Shown here: piece after piece, positions 1-11,238 of the stretch
How the letters are laid out: each line of letters begins with the position of its first letter
How positions within the stretch are numbered: position 1 is the first letter of the stretch
From: Dendrophyllia cribrosa
Lineage: Eukaryota > Cnidaria > Anthozoa > Scleractinia > Dendrophylliidae
Direction of reading: 5' to 3'
NCBI GenBank assembly: GCA_024195265.1
Contig: JAJLRJ010000004.1
Span: 42,674,488 to 42,738,487 of the forward strand
DNA length: 64,000 nucleotides
Translations under genes and position numbers: made by a program
Notes under the pieces: generated by a model
The model's input: only the letters and a program-made list of their open reading frames with translations
Databases searched by the model: none
Told to the model about the DNA's origin: nothing

Positions 1-880
1 AGCGATGGCGGTAAATTTGGTATTTTGAAGGAAAGTGAAAATGACTGCTGCCAGCAATTTCGTGGTTTTGGGCGAAAAAGTGCTTGAACTATTAGTTAAA
101 AAAGGGAAAAGAAAGAAAAAAAGAGAAGAAAAGAAAAGAGAAAAAATATTGTTCACATGATTGGTCAGGAAAAAAAAGGCGCGAAATTTTCGCGTTGTCG
201 CGGTCGCAGTGTTTCTTGGCATAGCTGAATGAAAACTGGTTCAAAGTTTAACCGCTCGACAAGGAGTGAATGAAGGAGCACAATTTTCGTAAAATTCCTT
301 TGGTAATCACCTCTGGAATATGATATAGACTTGATGCTTTCTCAGAAAAGTTTCTGATCTCGTCATTACGGCTGTAGGAGCTAAAAAACGAGCAAGTTTG
401 TAAACAACATTGATCGACTCAGCTTGTACTTCGATGTTTGAAAGTTTGGTGCTGATGGAAGGGAATAAAAAGCCAAATCAACTACAGGTACGATGTTTTA
501 ACCGTTTCTTGTATCCTTTAGCTGTGAATTTTTGTACGCTGCAGTTCTTTCCGACTTTTCGCCGCTATGTTTAGGTTCGTAGCCGTGTGTTTGTTGTAAT
601 GTAATGTACAATTTGTTTTGATTCTGAATTGAACTTTTTAAGATACGAAACACTTGTAACTAAGACATTCTATGCCATTTACTGTGTTTTAATTCTTGTA
701 GTCACTACTCTGTCCCGTTCTTTGAGTAGACGAAAGCTCTTCGTAGAAACTCTCAACTGATTGTGTACGCTAAATTAATTTTAGCTTGGCAAAAGTTTCG
801 GCATTCGCTGTTTGTTGTTTAAGAAATGGTCCGAGGTAAAATATTGTTGTTAGCCTTTTTACTTAATGAAAGGTTGTATA
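1..880. other. AT-rich non-coding DNA
   Basis: No open frame with recognisable protein features was seen on either strand, and no clear repeat. It lies upstream of the TRIM gene and could hold its distal promoter or a 5' non-coding exon, but nothing in the sequence fixes that. Confidence 0.5.
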
Positions 881-884
881 TCTC

Positions 885-1240
885 AATGATTTTTTTTCTC
901 GAAACTGTGATTTGTTATCAATGTGTTGAATTATAAAACAGTTATAGTGTTCAAGTTTGCGCAATATTGACAAAGGCGCCACTTTCATTCCCCAGTGAAC
1001 TGTGTGATGTTGCAAGTTTCGCGCGTTAAAACATATGTAAGCTTTTTTCAAAATAAAAGGCTTGTCGGCGATATTTTCTCTTCAAACTGTGCTTTGTGTT
1101 ATCAATGCGTTGAATTATAAAACTATTATAGCGCTCAAGCTTGCGTGATATCGCCTAATTTTAGCCGACTCGGCCTTCGGCCTCGTCGGCTAAGTATTAG
1201 GCGATATCACGCGCGCTTTTGCGCTATAATAGTTAATTGG
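885..1240. repeat. Diverged duplication ending in a hairpin MITE
   Basis: About 80 bases at 885-965 are repeated with changes at 1077-1152 (shared tracts include GAATTATAAAAC). The second copy is the left arm of a long inverted repeat: AACTATTATAGCGC near 1120 pairs with GCGCTATAATAGTT near 1222-1236. The arms also share TGATATCGCCTAA / TTAGGCGATATCA and close on a GGCCTTCGGCC tip. This is the shape of a non-autonomous foldback MITE. The family is not identified. Confidence 0.6.
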
Positions 1241-2413
1241 CATAAAACATGCATACATTCAACGGATAACAAACATCGTAATTAACAGCTCTAACAATAT
1301 CGAACGAAATTAATTCTCTTCTAATGCGATGCAACCGAAGAAAATTTTCAATTTTATACCAGATACGTTTAACCTAATTATGATCAGCATCAAATTTCTC
1401 CTTGTAATATTAATGCTTAGTGAATCAGAGAGGTGATAAGAGCTAAGGATATGACCACTCAAGATGAATTTCTTTTGATATTTTACAAACTTCTCCCTAC
1501 TATTTCTATAACAAACATATAAGGACAAGGAAGATGAATTTGCATATTGATATTGGGGATTAAAGGGTCAAAGTCCGAGTCTTATGGCAAATATAATTTT
1601 AGACGTCAACGTCGTCTGATATAAAAACAGGACGCCGCATAAAACGGCGAAAGATATAGAAAAACTATCGCAATTTTACCAATGACTGACAAAATTTCTT
1701 GAGGAGGCCGTACGCTTTTGTAGTGGGCCGTACGGCTTTTTCCGTACATCTTTTTTCCTCATACGAGACTTTTGTCAACGGTTTTGCAGTTCACTTTCTG
1801 TAATCTTTTTCTTTGCTTCAAGTTGAGAGCTGTGGCATTTTAAGTCATCCCTAAATATATCGAAAAGCTTCAAAGCAGTACGATTTTCATCCAGCGCAGG
1901 AGCCGATCTAAGTTTCTATCAAAGTTTTATTAGCTTCGACGAGGAACAAATAAGCATAAGGTTGGGTCTGATTGGCCAGCATAGGGCACATAAGGTATGT
2001 CACGAATCCGTGACGCTCGCTACGACGAAGACCAGTTCTGAGTGCGAGACATCTCGCGCGTAGTGTTTGCGCTTCGCGCTTCGAGCCACGCTTGTTTTGT
2101 ATGCTGGCGAGTGAAATATTGCTACCGTGCGTGACTCCCTGGAATATCCTATTTTGGACTACTGTATCTAATTAAGACCAAGCTTAGAGTCTTTACCACA
2201 ATAGATCGCACGATTAAATTGGCCTATCACATTACGTTATAGGACATATCTTATTACGTCATACATAGGCCATAAGTGCACCGGTGTCAAGGATACCAAC
2301 AGAGGGGTCCTGGGTACAAGCGCCACTGGGCGTGTGAAACTAATATAACTTCCGCCTTTCTGAGAATTGTAATTGTGTTATTGCTATTCTTTCCTGCCAA
2401 TTCATAAGAAGCT
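1241..2413. other. TRIM upstream region
   Basis: No coding frame was recognised. The last ~320 bases (2090-2400) recur in diverged form at 45160-45420, so this block, which should include the TRIM 5' flank or UTR, has been duplicated in the window. A short inverted GGCCGTACG element sits near 1706-1738. Start codon context at the TRIM gene is AAGCTATGGCT. Confidence 0.5.
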
Positions 2414-3847
2414 ATGGCTCAAAGTAGAAACTTTTTCCACGATGTTCGAAAGGAATTAGAATGTTCTGTTTGTCAGGAACAATTCAGTGAAGTCAATGAA
2501 CCGAAAATACTAAAATGCCTCCACACTTTCTGCAAGACCTGTCTCGAAGCTTGGTTACGACAGCAGCGTGAAGGAGAATTAAGTTGTCCGACTTGCCGTC
2601 AAATCACCGAGTGTCCAAACAACAACATTCAATGCCTGCCATCCAACTTGTTTTACAAGCAGATGATAGAAATTGTAGTGGCTTACGATGGGCAAGGGCA
2701 GGAAGATTCACCGCATTGTGGGAACTGCGATGAAAACAAATCACTGAAGTTTTATTGTTCGGATTGTAACTGTTTCTTGTGTGAAGACTGTGCTGGGGCC
2801 CACAAAAAGATGAAAGTTCTCAGTAGCCATCATGTTAAAGAAATAGGAAACTTTGTGTCAAGCGATATACAAGATTACGCTCGCAAAACAAATGTTTGCA
2901 GGAAACACAAAGAAGAATTGAGGTTTTACTGCTACAAATGCAACATTTGCATTTGTCGTGACTGCGCCATGTTGGAACATCGAGACCATGATTTCATCTC
3001 CTTCGACCAAGCGCTTGAAAACAAGAAATCAGAAATTGGAAAGAAAATACAATTGGTTGAAGAAAACTGCTCTCGTTTAAGAAACCGCAAAGAATCTCTA
3101 GTAAAGCGAAGAGAAAGAATGAACAACAGCATCGATCAAGCGGCTAATGAGGTCCACCGAGGCGCTGAGTTCTGCATAAATTTAATTCGACAACGTGAAG
3201 CCACCATGACTGAAGAGCTACTCAAGCAGAAAGCAAGTTTGCAAGATTCATTTTCAGCTCAAATGACTGCCTTAGATAAGAAACTGGTGGAAATAGACAG
3301 CGGCTTGGATTTCGGCAAAGATGTCATCGAACGAAATAATTTACCGGAGATTATAAACATCGAAGAAATACTAGAAGAAAGATTTAAGGAACTCTCATCT
3401 TTGCCTGATGAATTTCGCGTCAAACTAAATTGCTCCGAGGTCAAGTATGTGCCAAGTGATATGTCGGCTTTAACTGAAAACGCACTGGGAAAGTTTGATT
3501 ACACCAACACGGAGCCTTCCTTGTCAATTGCGCAAGATAAGGGTCTGACAGAGGGTCGTCTGGGCGAAGATTCAACCTTTACGATAATTACAAAGGACTC
3601 GCAGGGACAAACAACTTACAGTCAAGTTGATAAAGTGAATGTTGACATCCAGTCATTGCAGACCGGAAGGATCACGAAACCCAGCATAACAGATAGCAAA
3701 GATGGTTGCTATAAAGTTACGTACAAACCGGAAACAGCAGGAGAATTTAATGTTGCCATAACAGTAGCGGGCGAAGCTATCATGGGCAGTCCGTTCCAGC
3801 TAAGAGTGGAAGAGCGTGGACCAGGTACTGAACGGTCGCCATTTTGA
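2414..3847 (+). CDS. TRIM45-like tripartite-motif protein (probable E3 ubiquitin ligase)
   Basis: An intact 477-aa single-exon frame. Domains in order: C3HC4 RING at residues 17-62 (CSVC, CLHTFC, CPTC), B-box 1 at about 101-141, B-box 2 at about 162-195 (CRKH, CRDC, HRDH), a charged coiled coil at about 200-300, and a filamin/ABP280 repeat at about 369-466 ending MGSPFQLRVEE. This is the layout of TRIM45. TRIM2/3/71 would add C-terminal NHL repeats, and none follow here. RING-type TRIMs are E3 ubiquitin ligases, and the coiled coil dimerises them; the substrate cannot be read from sequence. The first ATG is in frame just before the RING, so the start is likely right. The tail after the filamin repeat (GPGTERSPF) is short, and a CAG/GTACTG donor-like site lies within it, so a spliced longer form is possible. 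TRIM genes are expanded in anthozoans. Confidence 0.9.
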   Translation: MAQSRNFFHDVRKELECSVCQEQFSEVNEPKILKCLHTFCKTCLEAWLRQQREGELSCPTCRQITECPNNNIQCLPSNLFYKQMIEIVVAYDGQGQEDSPHCGNCDENKSLKFYCSDCNCFLCEDCAGAHKKMKVLSSHHVKEIGNFVSSDIQDYARKTNVCRKHKEELRFYCYKCNICICRDCAMLEHRDHDFISFDQALENKKSEIGKKIQLVEENCSRLRNRKESLVKRRERMNNSIDQAANEVHRGAEFCINLIRQREATMTEELLKQKASLQDSFSAQMTALDKKLVEIDSGLDFGKDVIERNNLPEIINIEEILEERFKELSSLPDEFRVKLNCSEVKYVPSDMSALTENALGKFDYTNTEPSLSIAQDKGLTEGRLGEDSTFTIITKDSQGQTTYSQVDKVNVDIQSLQTGRITKPSITDSKDGCYKVTYKPETAGEFNVAITVAGEAIMGSPFQLRVEERGPGTERSPF

Positions 3848-4339
3848 TTGTACCATGCATGTACACGTGTTTGTCTCGCTTTAGGACCTTTTGATATGCG
3901 CTATTTGATCACTTATATCTTAAAACAGAAAACATATCGCCAGCACTGGTATGACCCATCTTCCCGAAGGTCTTCCTTACTTTATGCAAATAGGCTCTTA
4001 AGAGAAATTCGCCAGGAGACTTTCTTTCTCTTTCTCACGACATTAAAGTACATAATTTTTTCTTTCAACTCAAAAATGCTCTAATGTACTTCTAGTCGGA
4101 GTATTTTGGGGGATGCTCGTCTGTAATTTTCGATAAACACCCTAAAAGGTACCAGAATCTCGTTTGATGGGCCTGGCTCAAAAGAATTTTTACCCCTAAG
4201 AGGTACCAATTCTAAAACAACACATAATTCTAACGATAATTCTAACGGTGGTCATTTTAGATGTTAGTTCCTAAGCGGTACCAATCTACAAATTTTGACC
4301 CCTCAAAGGTACGACGACATCCCCGTCATTTTTATATGG

Positions 4340-4370
<31 letters not shown>

Positions 4371-4380
4371 GGACTTAGGC
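3848..4380. repeat. Probable MITE with GGTACC-type subrepeats and poly-C end
   Basis: From about 4097 to 4370 there are several diverged copies of a motif like CCCCTAAGAGGTACCAA (near 4143, 4193, 4274, 4302). The stretch starts with GGAGTATTTTGGGGGATG and ends in GGGAGTCC followed by about 25 C. The layout resembles the poly-G/poly-C-ended MITEs at 11560 and 25493. No reliable target duplication was found. Confidence 0.4.
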
Positions 4381-5299
4381 TGGTTTGCGAGGTCACCTTT
4401 TTAAAGCTTATCTTCGTACGAATCAATAGGTGTTCAGATCAGCGGGTAGCGAAGGATAGGCGGCGCTGTCCACAGTCTGCTCTCGTTTTCTCCGCTCGTT
4501 CGCGCACCGGTTTTAAGCTGCTCCAGGGCCCCACAATCTTAATGCCTGGAACAGGGATTGAGAATCAACAACCCGTCAACAGCGAGGGAGGTCACTAAGT
4601 CCACGGATCTGCGGATTTTTTAAATAATTAGCCCGGATTTCGGGTTTAGGTTACCGTGTACCCTCAGATCGACCATTTTATTGAAATTTTTTATTTTGGG
4701 CGTCAAAATAAAGTTTACAGAACGAACTTTCATCCAAAAAAAGTATCGATATAGTAGTAATTGACGGAAAAATGACGGTATAACGTTTTGAACGGAAGTA
4801 AAAGTTTCTCTTTTGATTGATTTAGCGGCGCTGTTTTCTCAAAGTTAATTTTTTGCTTGTAGGGGACACTTTAAAGAGCTACAACTCAAAGTGAATTTGT
4901 TCGATGTTCCTCAAATTTGGACAGAACCTAGGCTAACATATAATCAACAAAAAGTGTCGGCGAATTTCTTATTTCCGAAACCTTTTTCGTCAAAAGCCAT
5001 TTCCGTGCTATCACTCCAATTTTTTTCTCCCTTTTTCGAAAATATTCTGTAACTTTTCACTGCAATTGAATAAAATGGGAAATCGCCGACAAGTTTTTTT
5101 AGCGCTTCGTGTCCGGAAATCCGAGAACAAATCAAATTAGCAAAATACAATAATCGCTTTGAGTTATAGCGTTTTAAAGCTGATTCGGACGTTCGAATTT
5201 AGACGTCGTAAAACATTCGACAGTTCATTTTATTACCAAATGGTTTCCATATTTAGATAGCCAGCTCTATAAGCTTTAATTTGATATCTGGGTTTAGGT
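4381..5299. other. AT-rich non-coding DNA
   Basis: No recognisable coding frame. The edge at about 5300 is where similarity to the second copy of the dispersed repeat (24562-25484) stops, so this segment looks like flanking DNA. Confidence 0.4.
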
Positions 5300-6673
5300 A
5301 TATTAAGAGGCAGTCCGTGTAAATTTCGACCACTCGATTTGGATCGATATTCCGATTTCCTTCAAACTTTCTGCACGAAACAAGGTTGATATAGGATAAA
5401 CGAAAATGCCTTTATTTTGTTTCAAGACTTCATAAGACTAGAGATTTTGAGGCGAATGTTATTGCCACCCGAAACCCTAGAAATGGACCTTTCATCAAGC
5501 TGAAAATACCCTACATTGAAATATTGGGTGCTGAGCGTATATTTATCCGTAGAGGCTTAGATTTTACCAGCAAAGGATGCATCCTTTTCCTTCATTCAAT
5601 GGTAAAAGAAAGTCAAAATATTTAGAATTGATCATCTAATAACAACTCAAACAGATCAAAGTCAACAGCCCGTTCACGAAGACGGCCAAGTCGTGCAGCA
5701 AAAATTAAAATTTCTCAAAATTCTGACTTACTCTGAAAATCACATGTATCTTTATAAAGTTTACTAGAATAGTGTTTTTAAACTGCGGAATAACTCTGGA
5801 CAAATCTGCAATTAGGCGACTCCTGTTGTGACAACGATTTTATCCCAAGCGCACAAATTTCGAATTTTTTGCCTTTCCCACAAGTTAGAATTAACAAATA
5901 TGATTTAAAAGCGTAAAAAGTTAAAATCATACCTTAAACGTGTCACAATTTTTCTTCCACGGCGTCATTTTACAGATTAACTGGCAGCAAATTTGAGATG
6001 GCCGTCACGGATGCGTTAAATTTGGTCACGGATTTCTTCAGCGGAATTCAAACAGCGGTCATGTTAGCTAAAAACCTTAACGTCTCCACAAAGTTCCATG
6101 AAGTTAGTTTTGTTATTTAAACGAACATTCTTCCGACCGAGAAATCACCAGCTGCTGATAAAATAAAGAAGTTATATCGAGCCAAAGAGGTTTCAAATAA
6201 TATCGTCCATCTTGTTTTTGTTTTTATAAATTACCGCTGACCGGAACAGCAATCTGGTCTGATCCGGAAATCAGTTCGACCGCTTGAAAAGCAATCCAAG
6301 GCGATGTGTTCAGAATAGCGTTCCGCCCAGGTGACGTCATATTTGGCAGCATTGCATTGTGGGATCGAAATGCGGACAAATATTTTAAAATGGCTGCCTC
6401 GGAAACACCAGTTTTTGCGATTCCTGTACATGTTGAGGATAATTGTCGAGTTGTACCCAAGAACAGTGCTTCGTAGCACCTGCTTTTTTCGTAACTTCCG
6501 GCATAATTCTTGAATGTTTGTACGCTTTTCAATCCCACGATGCTGCGCGAGTTTTGTATGTTTAGAATCAGGCGGAAAGCTACAACGGTGGCAAAGACAT
6601 TGTGTGAAATGATTTTAATTTGCTAGGACAAAAACAACAATTATTTTGTGTAAGAGAAAGGTATCATATAGAG
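5300..6673 (-). repeat. Dispersed repeat X, copy 1 (empty site for the Ngaro-like element)
   Basis: On the minus strand this matches three pieces in plus orientation: 18690-18760, 19316-19474 and 24562-25484. Shared tracts include TTTATCAGCAGCTGG, GCCTTGGATTGC and AATTTACACGGACTGCC. Copy 1 runs straight through the point (about 6171) where copy 2 is interrupted by the 5.1-kb element at 19475-24561. A 104-codon open frame (6224-6538, minus) lies inside but resembles nothing I know, and copy 2 lacks about 250 bases of it. The family is not identified and no enzyme is visible. Confidence 0.75.
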
Positions 6674-7332
6674 ACATTATTGCGTTAGGCCTAACGATAC
6701 GCCCCAGCCACATGAGATTATAACCGACCACAAAATTAAACTATTTTGTAGATAACGTCTGTATCGCGACTTGCGCAATCTACCGAGACTGAATCCTGCA
6801 AACCTGGACACGTGCTTGAGGACATCCTTTCTTATTTCAGTTTTTATTATCCTGTCACCACTATCGTCATCAAACATTCCGTTGCCCTTTCCCTCGGGTG
6901 GGGAGGTGATTCATCATCAGTACAGTTGAATGACCAAACTAACTAAGCCATGCTGCAGACGCTACATTTGTGCGTTTGATAGTGAAACTTCCAGATTTTC
7001 ATACCCTTACACGAAATTTTAGTGTTGTCATTCAGTTCAATCCGTCGAACAAGGCGAGCCTAGCGATTTCCTTTGCAGTGCAACAAACATCTGGCGCTTT
7101 TCTGCACACACTCTCTGCATCACTGTACTCTTTTTAAAGCTAACTTGGATTACAGGCGTCTTTTAGTTAGATAAAGTGTCGCAAATGTTTAAACCGTGCT
7201 TTTAGAATGCAAAAAGCTAAGGTATTTCTATTTTCATGATCAATTCAGCTGCATTCTCCTTAATGGCACTTTGGATGGCTTTAGATCCCCCTGAGTACCA
7301 AAAAATCATCCGCCCAGACGAGTACATCTTTC

Positions 7333-7444
7333 TTGTGTGCAAGCCTTTCTTCACCAACACCGGCCTCTTACTGTTCAGTCGCAGTCTGTGCTCACATGCT
7401 AACCATGGCTCTCCTGTGCGCGTTTTATGCTTTCAAAGCCAAAG
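7333..7444 (+). pseudogene. Possible captured exon of a class C GPCR (metabotropic glutamate receptor-like)
   Basis: Between the arms of the foldback element an open frame ends with MALLCAFYAFKAK and then a strong donor, AAAG/GTAAGA, at 7444/7445. The peptide resembles the end of transmembrane helix 5 in metabotropic glutamate receptors, where a cysteine is followed by YAFKTR. No further receptor exon was recognised, and the frame past the donor is unrelated. It reads as a gene fragment carried by the element. Similarity over about 15 residues is suggestive only. Confidence 0.35.
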
Positions 7445-7514
7445 GTAAGAGGTATACCCGAGAAATTCAACGAGACAAAATACATAGGATTCTCTATGTA
7501 TATTCTCACAAGAG

Positions 7515-7662
7515 AAAAAACAATGAAAGAAATAGACTTTTTAGAGTTTTAAATAAAGTAAGTGTTACCATATCTTACCAAACCTCACTTAATCGGTAAC
7601 ACTTACTTTATTTAATACTATTATTCAATAGAAAGTCTATTTCTTTCATAATTTTTTCTCTA
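7515..7662. repeat. Small palindromic MITE inside the foldback element
   Basis: GAAAGAAATAGACTTT near 7524 pairs with AAAGTCTATTTCTTTC near 7632, and AAATAAAGTAAGTGTTACC near 7551 pairs with GGTAACACTTACTTTATTT near 7594. A short loop separates them. It carries no coding frame and is a second-level insertion between the arms. Confidence 0.65.
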
Positions 7663-8279
7663 GTGAGTTTAGGTTAAAAGCTTATTTAACAATTCTTGTG
7701 TGTATTTTACCGCAGACCGTTTTTCTCTTCGTTCGCCTGGCGGACAAAATTAAAATATTTTCAACGATATCATTAAAGTGCTTGACAAACCGATCACGAA
7801 ATTGTCAGTTTTTATAAAGGGGAAATTGTCAAAACTATTCCACTCGGACAGGACACACTGTTGCACAAAAATTGGCGATCTTTGTACTCTACTCCGCCTT
7901 TAAATATGGTTTCTTGATTGCATGATCCACTCTATCTGGATTAAAAACTGAAAGCTCCTCGCGATGTCTAACTAGCAATCCAAGCTCTATGCACACAAAA
8001 TATTAAGATATCGTCTTAATTTTTCAGGCCAATTAGGCTCATCAAATTATCCCACGCAAAGCGCCCCACCCACATTCTGCTACGGCCGGAGGTGAGGTCC
8101 TCTTCGAGTGTACTTGTTATGACCACTTCCCTCAGCAGCTAAGCCAAACTAGTGGATAATGGCGATAAATATTAACCCGGAAGTTCAGGATTCAAGTCTG
8201 CGTCTGTGTCCACAATTTTCCTATATTCTGGACCTAACCCTTTCACTTCCAGATAAACCTCTTGAATCGTGTGACATGG

Positions 8280-8473
8280 TTCTAGCCGTTTGAGTCTGTG
8301 GATAAAATCCTACAGATAACAAATAAATACATCCTGTGGTACAGTGTATTATGCTGTACTAGGTGAATGTTACTTTTGAGTCTGTGGGCGAAATCCAAAA
8401 GTGTGTGACCATTCAAATGACAGATACTGAGCAGTGCTTTCCTGTGGTACTGTTCATTATATGGTGTAAAGTG
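8280..8473. repeat. Diverged tandem motif
   Basis: TTTGAGTCTGTGG followed by a similar AAATCC tract occurs at about 8290 and 8377, and a CCTGTGGTAC motif occurs at about 8333 and 8451. The result is two imperfect units of roughly 90-120 bases next to the right arm of the foldback element. Confidence 0.4.
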
Positions 8474-9267
8474 GTACTCTCTGGGCGGATATTTTTTTGG
8501 CGCTCAGGGGGGATCTAAAGCCATCCAAAGTGCTATTAAGGAGAATGCGGCTGAATTGATCACGAAAATAGAAATACCTTGCTTTTTTTGCATTTGCGCC
8601 ACTTTATCTAACTCAAAGACGCCCGTGATCCGCGTTAGCTTTAAAAAGAGTACAGTCATGCAGAGAGTGAGTGCAGAATAGCGCTAGACGTTTGTTGCGC
8701 TGCAAAGGAAATCGCTAGGCTCGCCTTGTTCGACGGATTGAACTGAATGAGAACACTAAATTTCGTGTATGGGTATGAAAATCTGGAAGTTTCACTGTTC
8801 AAACCACAAATGCAGCGTCTGCAGCATGGCTTAGTTAGTTTGGTTATTCAAAATACTGATGATGAATCACCTCCCCATCCTAGCTCCACCACCTCTTCAC
8901 CTGATAACTCTTTCCATTTGGGGAATCGGGAAAAGGGCAACGGAATGTTTGGTGACGATAGTGGTGACATATGATAAAATACTCAAATTAAACACATGCA
9001 TCTGAAATAAGAAAGGATGCCATCGAGCACGTGTCCAGGTTTGCAGGATTCAGTCTCGGTAGATTGCGCAAGTCGCGATAGAGACATTATCTACAGAATA
9101 GTTTAATTTTGTGGTCAGATTATATGCCACTTCATTTTAATTGCGTTGGGTCTTATTCTAGTGTCAGGACCCTATCACGCTGCGTCTTATAAGTGCAATT
9201 ATAAAAGCTAAGTTGGATTATAATCTCATGTGGCTGGGGCGTACCGTTAGGCCTAACGCAATAATGT

Positions 9268-9460
9268 ATATATAGAGCAGTTTTAAATTGAATATCGCAA
9301 GTAATTACACAATTAATAAAAATCAATTTTGATAAACATTTTAACAAGAAAATTAACGATACGAAAATTACATGACGTTTCGATGACTTCATGTCATCAT
9401 TGTCGAATGAATAAATTGAGGGTAACGGTTAAGCATATTTATAGGAATAAGGGTGTGAGA
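9268..9460 (-). mobile_element. Penelope-like element 3' end (truncated)
   Basis: The reverse complement matches 18343-18475, the 3' end of the PLE behind the GIY-YIG frame. Shared tracts include CTCACACCCTTATTCCTATA and GAAGTCATCGAAACGTCATG. The GATGAC...GTCATC-GAAAC hairpin lies at about 9371-9402. Coding sequence is missing, and an (AAT)-rich tract follows where the match stops. Confidence 0.65.
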
Positions 9461-10664
9461 AAGTAAATTAAATAATAATAATATATAATTTATATAGATA
9501 GACAGAGCCTAACAGCGTAGCACTATGAACAAGCTTAACTAAGGTGAAACTTAACTAAGGTCAAAGGTCGGAAGCACAAGAATTAAGATTGACGACCGGG
9601 CTATTTTTCAATTTTAGCAATTCTCAAAAAAAACAGTATTATCCGACAGTCTGCACAGTACATTTAGACCGTACAAAAGTTTACAAAAACAACTTTTCTC
9701 TGTCTAGAAAAACTAGTACGACTACTTTCCGAATAAAATACAGTTTTTGTTTGTCAAAAATTGCCCGAGAAACTGATTTGGAAATCAAAATTGCAAAAAT
9801 ACACAAACATATTTGCATATAAGGCGAAGCGAGTGAAGACAGAAAATCTAAGTCTTGTTTTGTTTACATAAAATCGGTTTTCAATCTATGTAATGAATGA
9901 ACAAACACATAAAAATGGACAACACAATCTTCTTTCGAAAAATTTTATTCAAATCTCCATTAGTTTATGTTTAAAAGCAAAACACGTACCATTTATAACG
10001 TATCAAGGCTGAGCTGTCCTCGATGAAATTCAAGATAACAACACGACTTAATTTGAGCACGTTTCATAAACATGTCTCCAAAACTTAAGAGAACACAAAG
10101 GAAAAGTCAATCAAAAATTGATATCAACATAAATTCCCATCGAAAAATGTGATTTATTTTACCTTTAAGTCACTGGACTGCTTGGAAATTCGTTAAAACT
10201 CCGCTTCTTCGGTTCTGAAATCCGTAATAAAAACAAGGCATCTCCCCGCATTGCTCCTGCATTGATAATATGAAGTTCCTCAAAGCAAGATTTTATCCCT
10301 GAAAGCTCTTCTTTTTCCACTAATGCGGCTTCTGAGTATCCCTTAATTAGTATCCCTGTCTTGAGTAGCAAACCGCGAAAAAATGCAGGGAAATAACGAC
10401 TTTACTGCTCCGCCTAACACTGCGAAAGATCCAACTTTTTTAAAACTTTAAAAAGTGTTTACCGAGCTGACGGCTGTGTAGCCGCGCGTGTGGCGTTATA
10501 CGCGCATGTTTTGTGACGTCATACGCGCCCGCGAGCTAGCTAGTCCTGCGCGACGGCGGAGGTCGGGCACACGCGCGCCCGCGAAACATTCCGCTAGCCA
10601 TGACCATGAAGTTCTATGAGTATGGGGCTGCGCAGCCGGGCCTTCGGCCCGGCGAGTGCTCCGC

Positions 10665-10698
<34 letters not shown>

Positions 10699-10949
10699 CT
10701 TTATTTGAGTGTCAAAGTATTTAGCTTACTAGCTAATTGTGGACACTAAAAAAAAGTAAAAATAAATATGAATTATACTAAGATAAGTTAAAAATTTACA
10801 ATTCTTCACTGTCTAAAATATTTACATTAAAACGTGATATAAAATAATCGATCAATATACAAGGTCATTAAAAAGATGAATTAACTACGCTAAAATAAGT
10901 TTACAATTTACATACTTCAAGTAAAAAAAAAATTAAGTAATGCAAATGT
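9461..10949. other. Non-coding interval with a GC-rich patch and (AAT)n tract
   Basis: This interval separates two inverted PLE 3' fragments. 10480-10660 is CpG-rich and holds a hairpin, GCCGGGCC-TTC-GGCCCGGC, at about 10634-10652. It is followed by an (AAT)n microsatellite at about 10663-10697, which may mark the tail of a non-LTR element or SINE. A minus-strand frame at 10165-10371 (68 codons) is unrecognised; a CAAGACAG/G acceptor-like site precedes it, but nothing else supports an exon. Confidence 0.4.
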
Positions 10950-11238
10950 TGCAATTAACACACCCGTCCTCAATCAAAGTAGCTAAGTCTTTCTTTCTTA
11001 TATATTTTCGAAAACTTAGAAAATTTTCGAAAAATTAGAATGCGTGGCATGAAAGCATTTAAGTAAAGAGTTTCGCGCGAATGGAATCCGCTTGCGTGTT
11101 CAGTTTTGGTCTTTTGTTCTTAATAAGAAACATTTCGAAGATCAAACATTCGAGTTTGCTGCGGCATTTCTTAAGCACTTTGAAGTTCTTAATTAAGTCG
11201 ACGTCCCTATAGTGTTTTCCGATCACGGAATGCATTCA
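10950..11238 (-). mobile_element. Penelope-like GIY-YIG C-terminal fragment, inverted
   Basis: The reverse complement matches 18190-18340, the region after the GIY-YIG motif in the PLE at 17829-18343 (shared tract TTAATTAAGAACTTCAAAG). The match meets the plus-strand PLE RT fragment head-to-head at about 11238. This copy carries about 70 bases that the downstream copy lacks, so the downstream frame has internal deletions. Inverted partial copies joined at the 5' side are a known feature of PLE insertions. Confidence 0.65.

Larger units (their letters stand above)
6674..9267. mobile_element. Long-TIR foldback DNA element
   Basis: Two arms of roughly 650-790 bp, left 6674-7325 and right 8474-9267, are inverted copies. 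Both ends begin ACATTATTGCGTTAGG, and the match continues through GGCTAAGTTTGG-like and GATCTAAAGCCATCC tracts to the inner edge. The right arm carries an extra ~90 bases near 9122-9215. Flanks read ATATAGAG on the left and ATATAGAG two bases beyond the right end, an imperfect 8-bp target duplication. The host is the terminal part of another repeat (compare 18680-18700). No transposase was seen, so the element is non-autonomous. The superfamily is uncertain; 8-bp duplications would fit hAT or P. Confidence 0.75.

Noticed and set aside
863..1528. Two minus-strand frames of 62 and 72 codons
   Set aside because: The first overlaps the diverged duplication at 885-965, and the second has no recognisable features.
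6224..6538. 104-codon minus-strand frame in repeat X
   Set aside because: The other copy of the repeat lacks most of it, and no protein features are visible.
10480..10660. GC-rich patch considered as a tRNA- or snRNA-derived gene
   Set aside because: No cloverleaf or A/B box set could be drawn; only a simple hairpin and an adjoining (AAT)n tract.
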